DNA from: Quercus robur
Lineage: Eukaryota > Streptophyta > Magnoliopsida > Fagales > Fagaceae
Length of the DNA: 64,000 nucleotides
Assembly (NCBI RefSeq): GCF_932294415.1
Contig: NC_065545.1
Location: 17,984,857-18,048,856 of the forward strand
Direction of reading: 5' to 3'
Positions 1-10,700 of the stretch are shown in pieces. A model generated the notes under the pieces. That model was not told the DNA's origin, searched no databases, and saw only the letters and a list, made by a program, of their open reading frames with translations. The first letter of the stretch is position 1; every line of letters starts with the position of its first letter. The translations under genes were made by a program, and so were the position numbers.

Positions 1-520
1 AATGTGTGTAACTATCATTTTTGGCCTAGCTTAAGGTTAGTGTTGTCATAAAAACTTTCATAGAATAACAAGTGGCAAAACTTAATAAATTGACATACAA
101 AAGTTGACAATACTGAACATATTCCAAAGGTAAAAAGTAATGGATAAATATATTAGAGATACCCAGAATGGTTTTTCACGAAGATTGGAATGATTTTGTA
201 GATAAAATTTGTTAGCCAAAGCAATCTAACTTTATTTTCAGATACGAGTATCATACAACTTGGTCACAAAGTCTTAGTTGTCAATTAACCAAAGCAATAT
301 CTAACAAATGATTTTGTCCATGATGGAGTTGAGAAGAGAAGGAGAGAATGCGATTGAAAGATGCTTAATAAAGTACTCTGCCCCTAATAGCTTTGGAAAT
401 CCACAATTTTCCGTACAACTCATGTTATCTATTTTTCACACTGCACTAATTGGAAAAGTATGTGTCACTAAGATATTCTCTGGATAGGACACAAAATTAT
501 TGCATATTACTTTATACAAG
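1..520 (-). repeat. Duplicated 5' flank of a CC-type glutaredoxin gene (gene itself off the left edge)
   Basis: Bases 38-110 match 4590-4660, the region just upstream of the glutaredoxin at 4024-4347: both carry gttagtgttgtcat and agaataacaagt in the same order and orientation. A second match pairs about 440-470 (ttcacactgcactaat) with about 5138-5160 (gacacattgcactaat). The spacing is similar in both places. I infer that another glutaredoxin copy, also on the minus strand, lies just left of base 1. No coding sequence of it is visible here. Confidence 0.5.
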
Positions 521-679
521 CCAAGTGCAAGTAGCCAATAATAATATTATGATTGGTATGATACTCAAAGATTATATATATTGACGTTTTAGGATGTGAG
601 GGTAGCTAGTGTGATTACGCTAATAGCTTATAGCAAAATTTCCATCAACCTAAGTGTATTCTTTCCGAGAACCTTCATA

Positions 680-852
680 ATTTTGGGTAGGGTAAGCTCC
701 AACCCACAAATCCAACAAAATCGACACCACTCAACCCGCACCTTGGGTTGGTTTTTCATGAGTTGGATTGAAATTTTATTGAGTTTTGGGTTGGGTTGGA
801 TTTGCAATACTTAATAATTTTTTAACCCATCTTACCTAACGCAATCCAACTC

Positions 853-895
<43 letters not shown>

Positions 896-1237
896 TTATC
901 TTATTATTCTTATTTTAGTTTTTAAGGTTGATTTAATATGGTATTTTGAGAATTAATAGTTTTGATCAATTTGAAAATTTTAAATATAACTTATCATGTG
1001 AATTTTAATAAAATGGTTTTAAAAAATAGTTTATCTTTCTTTCAATACCAATAATCATATTTATTTATTTTTTGCGCACAAGTAAAAAATACAAATCAAC
1101 TTGTAATTCAATTGAAACGAACCACTTGCAACCTATTTATGACAACCCGTTTCTAACCCAAATCCAACCTAATACATTACTTGAATAATCCAACCCGATT
1201 TTTTTTTCTTGGACTATGCACACCCCTATTTTGGGTA
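680..1237. mobile_element. hAT-like MITE with target-site duplication
   Basis: A perfect 10-bp direct repeat, attttgggta, lies at 680-689 and 1228-1237. Inside it the ends are inverted and similar (tagggtaagctccaaccc on the left; aggggtgtgcatagtcc read from the right). Internal sequence is rich in ggttgggttgga and its complement, and holds a TA/TG microsatellite at about 858-895. About 540 bp with no transposase fits a non-autonomous hAT-like element whose duplication is probably 8 bp. The superfamily is an inference. Confidence 0.6.
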
Positions 1238-3114
1238 TGTTTCACCATATCAATAATCTGGTATCAGCTCAGATTGTAATTTATGTTTATAAAGTTTGTC
1301 TACCATAAATGAGTAACCAATAAACTTTATTTCAGCTTAAAAAAAAAACCAATAAAAGTTTCTCTTATTAAAGACATGGACACATAGTAGTAGAGTTCTG
1401 GAGAAATTGGCGTCACATCTTACCAAAATCCAATCAGTTCAACTTTTTTGTACAAACTGCTTTTTTGACACCAATCGGAATCATCAATCATGAGAATGAT
1501 TCTTTTTTTTAATTTTTTTATTCTGATGATAATTGATAACGTCAAAATTGTGCTTATATATTACAAAAGGAGTGCCCAGAAATTTTCAAGTATTTTAGTT
1601 ATTTTCAGATAGACGGGGATTACATGCAGCCAAAAAAAGAGAGAGTCACGTACTCAAGAGTACTCCTGAACAATGAACATCCTTGTCACAAGATAAAATG
1701 AAAGGTCAATTATGTTTTATATATGCAGGGTCACCTTAAACTGTATCAGGTTGGATCAAAATGATTTTTCTTTTTTTTGGATGAAATGGATCAGTATGAT
1801 TTATTTATTTATTTTATAATTTGATAATTGAGGGTGGAGAAATTTGAATCTTAATTGTTTCTACTGAAAATACTAAAATATTCCAGTTAAATTACAGAAC
1901 TCTTATATAGTCTAGTATGATTTGAAAAACTAAACTAGACATATCAGCCCACATCACTTAAATAGTCTAAACTAGTGTAGACTTATCTTGTAGTTTTAGG
2001 CCCACATAATGTTTCATAATTTAATTGCAATCCAATTCATAAAATTTAATTTATATTAGAGTAAATGCTCCATTTATTTTTATTGAAACAGTTGTTTGAA
2101 AAATAACTCATTTTTTGCAAACCTAAAAATGAGCTAGAGGTTTTTTATGTTGTTTGCATGGTTTGTATGAAAAATCATTAATATTTGTTGTTCTGCCAAA
2201 TAAGTAGAGTATATGAACAGAATATTTCATTCAAGAAGATAGAATACAAAAGTACAAATAATATATATATTTTTGTCATTTGGGAGCCTTAAATGGAAAT
2301 ATATATTTTCCAAATTCAAAGTCTTTGTAGAAAAAATTAAGTGAAAAAACAATTAGTTCAAGTAAAAATGTCAATTATCGGTCAATTGTTAGTTTGTGGA
2401 GAAGAGAGAGTGCAAAAAGAAAGATGTAATTATACCTTTGGAAGATATTTTTATGGTATGAAATTTATTTGTGGCCATTTGTTGAGTATGTAACATTTTG
2501 GAAAATATTTTTCACTCTTAACCACTTCATTTTTCATGAACACTTTTTTAGTTTTTTTTTTTAAATTTTCGAATGGACCACCATCGATTGTTGCTTTAAT
2601 TTGTTTGTTATTTGTTGTAGCTTTAACTAAATTTAATCCTTGAAGTTTTTTGTTCATCACTTTCGTGCAAGCTTTCTCAAAAAAAGAAAAAAAAACTTTT
2701 GTGCAAGTATCCTCTCTCCGCCTACCAAAATTATTCTGCAAAAATAAGGCATATAGCATATGAGACCTAAAAGTGTACGTTAGGGGCAGCAATCTCTCTC
2801 AAGTTTGGTGGATGCATATATGTCTAGAACTAGAATATAGTAAATGCATGGTCGGCTCCTATCATCACACACACGGATTTGACTTAGGTTCCTTTGTCAT
2901 CTCTCTCTCTCTCTCTTAACAATAAAGTCTAGTTAGAGAACAACCTTTTTCATAATTAATGTCATAATATGTTATATATTATTCGTGATAAAATAATATT
3001 AATGGTAAACTTTAATGAAAATAATGTTATTTCGATCACAATAAATCATGTTAGTTGTGAAAAATGAAGACTGTAATATGTATATTTTGTCTATAATAAT
3101 GTTTTTATAGATTG

Positions 3115-3145
<31 letters not shown>

Positions 3146-3170
3146 TAGCTCAACTTTCTCTTCTAATGCT
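1238..3170. other. Non-coding AT-rich flank, partly duplicated downstream
   Basis: I see no gene here. Short open frames have no recognisable similarity. The block around 1530-1560 (acgtcaaaattgtgcttata) and the block from about 2800 resemble 18790-18830 and 20420-20500, in the same order, so this looks like one copy of a larger duplicated flank. A CT microsatellite lies at about 2900-2917 and a TA microsatellite at about 3128-3147. Confidence 0.45.
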
Positions 3171-3560
3171 TTTTTTTCAAATAGGGAATATAGGGAAAGA
3201 AGCTTTCCTTTTCTTGTTTTTTAAAGCAGGAAATATGCAACTGACAAAACATGAGGCTAATTAAGAAAAATATAAGCATAAGAAGATAAACAAGAAAAGG
3301 GAAGCTTCTTTCCCCCATATTCCCTATTTCAGTCAAAAAAGGGAAAAAAGAAAAAATAAACTGTTATAAAAATTGAGATTATCAGCATAAGAAGATAAAC
3401 TTAAGCAGTCACACATAATAACTCCCCTGGTAGCGGTGGATGAGGGCATCTTTATGCAGGAGCTGTTGTTTTCTTCTTTACTCAGATCACGTGGTTCAGT
3501 ATTCCATATATTCTTGTCTTTGGGCATGATGTGATTCAGGCATTTTATGGTTGAACAGAT
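2790..3560. repeat. Flanking segment repeated at 20.40-21.01 kb (copy 1)
   Basis: Two blocks are shared with 20.40-21.01 kb in the same order. One is around 2805-2880 (gaactagaatat, then cggctcctatcatcacac). The other is around 3425-3485 (gcatcttta, then agctgttgttttcttctttactc). The hairpin at 3178-3332 sits between the blocks and has no counterpart in the other copy. This is probably distal flank duplicated along with the glutaredoxin gene. Confidence 0.5.
3178..3332. repeat. Foldback element: about 40-bp near-perfect inverted repeat
   Basis: The left arm at about 3178-3220 (aaatagggaatatagggaaag, then aagctttccttttcttg) is the reverse complement of the right arm at about 3288-3332 (caagaaaagggaagctt, then cttt..ccatattccctattt), with only a few mismatches. 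About 67 bases lie between the arms. The transcript of either strand would fold into a long stem. It could be a small MITE or a recent inverted duplication; a small-RNA precursor cannot be excluded. A direct repeat, gcataagaagataaac, occurs inside the loop (about 3277) and again at about 3385. Confidence 0.65.
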
Positions 3561-4023
3561 GTTTCTGATGAATGGAAATACTACTAAATTACTAACAGGA
3601 GCATTTATGAATCTTTTGAACTGTTTTCTTCCATTTATGAAGTGGGTGAACAATACCTTGCTTTCATCATTGAAAATCTGGATTATTACTAGGTATAGCA
3701 CTCTCAATATCAAGTTATACACAAACACTTGATTAATGGGACTGAATTAGAGATGGGTTTCCACTTTCCAATATTGTTTTTCACACAAAATTACTTATCA
3801 AAGGAGTTGTGGTAAGTGAATTTGGTGAAAGATAGACATGCATTATAGTACTTGACAATTAAAGTTATTCCACTTCCTCTTGAACTTAGTTTGAGAAAAA
3901 AAAAATGATTGTTATTCCACTCAGCCAAAAGGAAAGAGTACAAGTAGAGTTACAAAACACCACTTATTCAAGCCCTAGTAGCATTATATTATAGAAACAT
4001 GGTGTTGAAGTTCGATGCAGAAG

Positions 4024-4347
4024 TTATTTACTTTTATTCCAAATCCATATAGCTTTGGACCTTATGAGTAATGGGACCAGCTCATTCCTTACTTGGAGGC
4101 TCATAACCTCATTTGCACCACCAATGAACTCTTGCCCTATGAACACAGCTGGTACGCTTGGTTGACACCCCAACTGCAACAGTGCTCTTTCAATTTGCCT
4201 TCCATTTGGTATCTGATCAAGCTCATAGACTGTAGGGTTTGCCCCAAAGCTACATATTAGTGAATTTATGGAGTGGCTCATGCAACAAGAGCTCTTGCTG
4301 AAGATCACTACTGGCTTTTCAGCCACCAACCCTGTCACCACATCCAT
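4024..4347 (-). CDS. GRXS6: CC-type (ROXY-class) glutaredoxin, GRXS6-like
   Basis: A complete single-exon gene of 107 residues, the usual size for plant-specific CC-type (class III) glutaredoxins. The active site is CCMS at residues 21-24, within [10 protein letters not shown]; serine replaces the second thiol, so only a monothiol mechanism is possible at this motif. The family's PSVPAVFIG segment and the following GG glutathione-binding turn are present (about residues 64-75). It resembles what I remember of Arabidopsis GRXS6 (At3g62930). The family's Leu/Trp C-terminus is altered: it ends AIWIWNKSK, a few residues beyond the usual stop, so the ALWL-type TOPLESS-binding end is not intact. 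CC-type glutaredoxins act in cytosol and nucleus with TGA bZIP factors. A TATA box lies about 110 bp before the ATG. The Tat-like LTR element begins about 1 kb upstream. Confidence 0.93.
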   Translation of the reverse strand: MDVVTGLVAEKPVVIFSKSSCCMSHSINSLICSFGANPTVYELDQIPNGRQIERALLQLGCQPSVPAVFIGQEFIGGANEVMSLQVRNELVPLLIRSKAIWIWNKSK

Positions 4348-4455
4348 TGTTATGAAGTTTGAAAAAGTAGGAAAATGTGAGTATGTATGTTTTGAAGCTT
4401 GTGAAGTGAGTTAATATGAGGCTTTGCTTTGAGGAACTTGAGCTCCAATTGGTGT

Positions 4456-4465
4456 CTATTTATAG
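4456..4465 (-). promoter_or_regulatory. TATA box of the minus-strand glutaredoxin
   Basis: Read on the minus strand this is CTATAAATAG, a consensus plant TATA box, about 109 bp before the start codon at 4347. The same motif precedes the other two glutaredoxins in the window. Confidence 0.75.
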
Positions 4466-4579
4466 ATCATTGTTTAGGAAGAAGATATCTCAATGCATTC
4501 CAAACTTAACCCTTTATGATTACTTGACAATGACAAGAGCAAGTTGTACTGTAGCATATGTAAATGTACCCAACCATCA

Positions 4580-5220
4580 TCTTGACTACGTTAAGTTAGT
4601 GTTGTCATTCTGGGAATTTCACAGAATAACAAGTTGCATATATCAGAATATTAACATGCAAAATGTTATCACTGATCACAATGGTGGGGGAGTACTACAT
4701 TCCTTAATGCCAAAGATTATTCCTTTTTAAGTTTCGAATTAAGTGATTAATATAGGGTTTTAAATATATCATACAACAGAGACAAAGAGGAGGCGTAAGA
4801 AGATTAATGGAATGCTCATGCATGACACTCTATATAGATCAACCATTGATCGATATTAACTTTTTTCAAATGACATTTTTTCTCTAATTAATCGTTTTTC
4901 CGCATACTTTTTCTTGTAGATTTTGAATTTGGGATTTGGTTTTCAATTGAGACTCCTAAATGATCTAAATAATTTTTTTTTTTTTTTTAATTTTGGGTTT
5001 TTTATTTATCATGAATACAACATTTTATTCATAAAATTATTTGAATTACAAGAAATATTAATAATTTATATGTGAAAATTAAAGACAAGAAAAATATGCT
5101 TTTTAAAGGTGACCTAACACATTATATATCTATTTTGACACATTGCACTAATCGGGAATGCTACTATATAAAATATATTCTCTTCGTTAAATACTAGTGC
5201 ATTGAACAACTGGACAAATT
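4580..5220 (-). repeat. Glutaredoxin upstream region, second copy of the block at 1-520
   Basis: It shares the blocks around 4590-4660 and 5138-5160 with the left edge of the window. It lies immediately upstream of the TATA box of the gene at 4024-4347, so it is the proximal promoter region of that gene. The rest of this stretch shows no coding signal; a T-rich run lies at about 4972-4988. Confidence 0.5.
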
Positions 5221-5785
5221 AAGCCTATTTAGCATAATGTGTGGTTCTCTTTAAAAGTGTATTGGTATCCGATTGTAGATTAATTAGTACTTCAAAATCT
5301 TGCTATTTTTGCCAAAAGAAAATACCCACTGATAACAGTGTTGCAAATGATTTAATGAGTCACACATAAGGAAGCTGACGGTTCCATAGGCCCGTCAGCT
5401 TCATGTGCATGTGCAGGACAAGAGCAGCGACACCATAAGCTGACGATCCCACCACGATACTTGACGGGCGTGAAAAAGCTGACGAGTCCAGCCTGACTTA
5501 GCTTGACCTCCACGAATGTCTGTACGTGGAAATGTCTTATGCCCTAATCAGAGGAATCTCTATAAGGAAAGAATCCCATAAAATACAAGCATTAATGAGA
5601 ATCTTCTCTACAATGAAATACTTTCTCCGCCAAGAAACGAATGTCAGCTCCACACTATATATAGAAACCCCAAAGCTCTCACAAATCAAGGTACGCATAA
5701 TTCTCCCAGCTCTGGCACTCTAGAGTTGTAGAAATTCTCTCTAACTTAACATTCGGAGGATATTTGGCCAGTACCACACCAGTAC

Positions 5786-7204
5786 AAGGTTTTCAGACCC
5801 GGATCGTTCATTGAATTGTAAAAGGGAGAGGTTCAAGTTTTTTGAGGTCGAATCGAGGTCGAACTGTGATGACGTCATAATTAATTTAATAATTATTTTA
5901 AATATATAAAAACATTAAATTAATAAAAAAAATATAAAAATTAACTAAAATAGTCCAAAACAAATATAGATAGTATTTTTTATAACATAACTTTCATAAT
6001 ACAAATAAAAATGATTAAACTCTAAAAAAACATAAATAGCTATTGAGTTTCTAAATTATTTTTAAGTCATGACAAAGCACACTTTAGTTCCCAATAATTT
6101 TTATTTTATAAAACCTAGTAAAATAGTTAAGAGACAAATTAGTTTATTTGCTCATGGCCAAGCCCATTTGACTGCCGATCATTTTTTATGAATTAAAAAA
6201 AAAAAAATCAAAAGCTAGATCTGAAGATGTCCATGCATTTAAAAATGATTAAAGTTAAATAAATAACAAAACCCAAGAAGGAAGTGCTTGACAGCAAGCA
6301 AGCATTATATGTTAGTAGTTGACACTAAAGCACGCAGCAGCAAAGAAGAAGTCTACAATATTTTTAGCAATACTTTCACAACAAATCATTGTTCAGAACA
6401 CGACTTAACAGAGAATATATATATATATATATATTATTCTCTCTTTAGTCATTCCACTCTAAAACCGGCCCCACCTACCGATTCTTTTATTTCTCTATCT
6501 TCTCTTTCTTACGTATTCCCTTATCTTCCTTTTTGTCCTATCTCTACCAAATCCCAATATTCCCACATCCCAATTCCCAAATCCCATCTCAACCGTGAAT
6601 TCAAAATTTTCTTTCAAGTTCCCTTCTTCTTTTTAGCTTTTTAGTTCTCTAAACAGTCTAGACTCTCTCTTCTTCTTGATAGTAGCTCTTTCGTTATAGT
6701 CAGCTCCAAAGAGTGCCTCTACTTGTGCTACAGAATTCTCTTCAAGAAACGCTTGAGCTAATCTCTTTTCCAGAAACTTTCAGAGACAAGGATAAAGCTA
6801 AAGGAGAGATAGTGGCTTTGAGGATCAAAAAAAAAAAAAAAAAAAGGGCGAGTCGGCTCGTTGGAGGAGCGTCGCCGTGAGTCCGGTGTAGGTGTGGTGG
6901 CCCTAGAGCTGCACCCGTGCTTTCTAGACTCCCAACAGTTGTGTTTCTTTTTCTTTTGTTTTTCTGTGTGTTTTTTTTTTAATATTTTTATTTTTATTTT
7001 TAAGGTTCAGATTCAAAGGGAAGCAGGGAACCGTGAGAAGCAGTCTGATCACGATTCTCAGAACCGTGAGGTTCAACCGCGGTTTGCAGGGGTATTTGCT
7101 TTTTTCCCATAGAGTGGTTCTTAAGGTTAAAAGAACCGCAAAAATGAACGGTTCAAGATTTTCTCGGTCGGACCGTATGGTCAGGTCCGGGTTTCAAAAC
7201 CGTG
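5786..7204. mobile_element. 1.4-kb non-autonomous TIR transposon inside the 5' LTR
   Basis: The left end reads aaggttttcagacccgg and the right end, on the other strand, cacggttttgaaacccgg: matched terminal inverted repeats. The flanks caccagtac (5777-5785) and caccaatac (7205-7213) form a 9-bp duplication with one difference. The undisturbed 3' LTR shows the empty site. A 9-bp duplication favours a Mutator-like element; hAT (8 bp) is possible. No transposase is visible. The middle (about 6430-6900) has a long pyrimidine-rich stretch that looks like a plant 5'UTR, followed by a short open frame at 6861-7112. This may be a captured gene fragment, but I do not recognise it. Confidence 0.8.
5870..5877. 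promoter_or_regulatory. TGACGTCA palindrome
   Basis: A perfect 8-bp bZIP (C-box/CRE-type) site inside the TIR transposon, near the TGACG cluster of the host LTR. Binding is not shown; a match this short can arise by chance. Confidence 0.3.
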
Positions 7205-7304
7205 CACCAATACACTCTGCAAGGTCTTCTTTGTTTTTGTTTCGCAGGTTCTGTCTAAAGCACATGAGGACTGTGCAGCTCACTGACGATTTTTGGCATC
7301 ATTA

Positions 7305-7323
7305 GTTGGCGTCGTCTGTGGGA
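7305..7323 (+). other. Primer-binding site of element 1
   Basis: Immediately after the 5' LTR the sequence reads gttggcgtcgtctgtggga. This is close to the tggcgccgtctgtggga primer site I associate with Tat-lineage plant elements. The tRNA primer was not assigned. Confidence 0.7.
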
Positions 7324-7779
7324 AAGAAAACAATAGTAGCCATATTACCACTTCCCAGACAAAGAGTTGTATGGTACTCACTCGCTCAATGGCAACCAAC
7401 AACAATCACGAAGATGAACCACACACTACTGCTCTCGAAAGATAGGTATAGACTCTAGCCATGGCTGTGGAATGTCTTACTAAGCAAAACCATGACCTGG
7501 AGGAACAGTTGTGCCAAAGGGATGCTGGGCCCAACAATCACGGAAAGAAGCAAGAGGGCATCAGCGCCTAAAGAAGGGATCGAAAAGAACCAGAAGGCAG
7601 CAATGCCCCAAGCAGACAAGAGCGATAAGACACTAGCTGTCCATCCATCGTAGATACCGCACCACCACATATGGTTGCAGAGATGCAGATGATGAAGGAG
7701 AGGGTGGACTTCATGATGAACGCCCTCAAGGGGCAGGTGTCAAATGACCTTGACGAGCTGGTCCATCAGACGGACTCGT

Positions 7780-10700
7780 TGTTTATAGAACCTGTCACTT
7801 CATTCCCCCTTCTAGGAAAGTTCCGTATGCCGTAGATAGAAGCCTATGACGGGTCAAAGGATCCCTTGGATCACTTAGAGTTGTTCAAAACCCTCATGCA
7901 CTTACAAGGTGTTTCGGGTGATATTATATGTCAGGCTTTCCTAACTACATTGAAAGGTCCCGCCAGGATATGGTTCAGCAGATTGACACCCAACTCCATC
8001 GGTACCTTTAAAGAGCTAAGTGCGCAGTTTGCATCGCATTTAATAGGGGGGCACGAGTACAAGAAATCCACTACGTGCCTGATGAGCATTAAGCAACAGA
8101 AGATGAGATGCTGAGGTCCTACATAGCACATTTCAACAAAGAAGTCCTTCCGATAGACGAAGTTGATGACAAGATACTTGTTGCTGCATTCACCAATGGT
8201 CTACGGAAGAGGAAGTTTTTATTCTCCTTATAGAAAAACGACCGAAAGACTATGTTAGATATGCTTTATTGAGCTACTAAGTACATGAATGCAGAAGATG
8301 CGCTACTGGCCCGAGAGGAAAAACCCAAGAAGAGGGAAAGGCAAGAAGATACACGGTAAGACAGGGGACGGAAGACGACTAGAACAAGAGACCTATGGGA
8401 GGACAAGCGCTCCAAACCATCCAATGGAAGGTTTGCGAATTTCACCCCGTTGATTGCCCCGATCGATCAAGTCCTGATGTAGATCAAGGACGATACGACC
8501 TTGATGTGGCCTGGCAAGTTAAAGGGAGATCCTAATAAAAGGTCCAGAGACAAGTATTGTCGTTTTCATCAGGATCACGGTCACGACACATCCGAATGCT
8601 ATGACTTGAAGTAACAAATTGAGGCCCTCATCAAGCAAGGGAAGCTACAACGATTCGTCAGCAAAGGAAGGACAAACCCATCGCAGGAACAGGCTGGTAG
8701 AAAGGATGGCAAGTGCCCCAGGCCACCTTTAGGAGACATAAGGATGATTGTAGGGGGCACCACAGTGTCTGGCTCATCTAGGAAGGCAGGTAAAACCTAC
8801 CTTAGGATGGTTTAGAACGTCTAGCTGACAGGTTTCGTTCCAAAGATGGCATGGGTGGACAACCCTATAGTTGGGTTCTCGGAGGAAGATGCTCGACGTC
8901 TCCACCACCCCCACGATGATGCTTTTGTTGTCAGCATACGAGTAGGAGACTATAACACCCATCGGGTCCTAATCGATAATGGAAGCTCTGCTGACATCCT
9001 CTATTACCTGGCGTTCTAGTAGATGAGAATCAAGAGAGAATGGCTCATACCGACCAATGCATCACTTGTCGGGTTTGGAGGAACGAAAGTATACCCTCTC
9101 GCTGCAGTTATAATGCCTGTGATGGTCGGTGATTACCCTCAACAAATTACTAAGGATGTTACATTCCTTGTTATCGATTGTTCGTTTGCTTACAATGCCA
9201 TACTGGGCCGACCTACCCTCAATTCGTGGAAGGTTGTGACTTCAACTTACCACTTGATGATCAAGTTCCCTACTAAGTACGAAGTGGGAGAGGTACGTGG
9301 AGACCAAGTGGCAGCATGCGAGTGCTACAAAGCAATGTTGGAAATGGACGACCATTTGCAGACTATGAGCATAGAAGAGCAACGGACGGTTGCAGAGCCT
9401 GTTGAGGGGTTAGAGGAGATACTTCTCGATAACTCCAGACCTGAGTGAATGACCAAGATCGGCACCTTCGCCAATTCACCAGTTCGTCAAGCACTCACAA
9501 CATTCCTAAGAGAAAACCAGGATGTCTTTACCTGGAGCCACGAAGACATGCCGGGGATCGACCTTTCAATCATAGTTCACAAGTTGAATGTATCACCCTC
9601 TTTTCCCCCTATCCGTCAGAAGAAGTGAGTGTTTGCCCAAGAACGAGACAAGGCTATAGCGGAAGAAGTCCGTAAATTGCAGGACGCAAAATGCATCAGG
9701 GAGGTATACTATCCCGACTGGCTGGCCAATGTAGTGGTGGTCAAGAAAGCCAACAGAAAGTGGAGGATGTGTGTAGACTTCGCGGACTTAAACAAGGCGT
9801 GCCCCAAAGATAGCTACCCACTCTCACAGATCTACGTCCTGGTAAACTCAACAGCAAGACACCGGTTGTTGAGCTTCATGGATACTTTTTCTAGTTACAA
9901 CCAAATCAAGCTAGATAAGGCTAATTAGGAGAAAACTTCATTTGTCACCAGCCAAGGCCTTTTCTATTACAAAGTGATGCCGTTTGATCTTAAGAACGCA
10001 AGCGCAACATATCAGAGGCTCATGAGCAAAATGTTTGCACATCAGATTGGGAGGAATGTCCAAGTCTACGTGGACGACATGCTAATGAAAAGTTAACAGG
10101 AAGACGACCATTTGGATGACATCAAGGAGACCTTCGATTCCCTCTGCTCTTATAACATGAAGCTCAATCCAGGCAAATGCGCATTTGGGGTAACGGCTGG
10201 AAAATTCCTAGGGTTCATGGTGTCTTAGAGAGGCATTGAAGTCAACTTAGACAAGATCCGAACCATAATGGAGATGGCACCACTGAGGAACATAAAAGAA
10301 GTGCAAAGCCTCAATGGCAAGGTAGTGGTGCTGAACAGGTTCATGTCAAGGGCAACAGATAAATGCCTGCCTTTCTTTCACACGTTGAAGAAGTCCTTTG
10401 AGTGGACGGCCGAGTGTTAACAAGCATTCAAGGACCTAAAAAGATACCTCTCTTCCCCGCCGTTGCTAAGTCCTTCCAAACCTGGGGAGGAGCTATTGCT
10501 CTACCTGGTCGTCTCCTCAACTGTTGTCAGTTTAGCCTTAGTCAGAGAAGAAGACAAGATGCAAAAGCCCATGTACTACACTAGCCGGGCACTCCAAGGC
10601 GTAGAAGAGAAGTACCCCTCGATGGAGAAGTTAGCCTTTGCCTTAGTGACCGTAGTTCGCAAACTTAAATCATATTTCCAAACCCATACTATGGTCATTC

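Larger units (their letters stand above)
5330..7304 (+). repeat. 5' LTR of element 1, with a DNA-transposon insertion
   Basis: It matches the 3' LTR at 16415-16998 except for the inserted block at 5786-7204; without that block and one copy of its 9-bp duplication the LTR is about 547 bp. A TATA-like motif, ctatatatag, lies at about 5655-5664. Its U3 has a hairpin-like pair, aagctgacgg and cccgtcagctt, at about 5372-5401. TGACG or its complement occurs five times between 5376 and 5484. Confidence 0.9.

Noticed and set aside
596-814. Open frame of 72 codons, plus strand
   Set aside because: It runs into the hAT-like MITE and has no known domain; the composition is that of the repeat.
2451-2792. 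Open frame of 113 codons, minus strand
   Set aside because: AT-rich, Lys-run protein without family resemblance, no promoter or splice context, and no conservation with the duplicated flank at 20 kb.
4416-4730. Plus-strand open frame of 104 codons over the glutaredoxin promoter
   Set aside because: It covers the TATA box and leader of the minus-strand gene and matches no protein.
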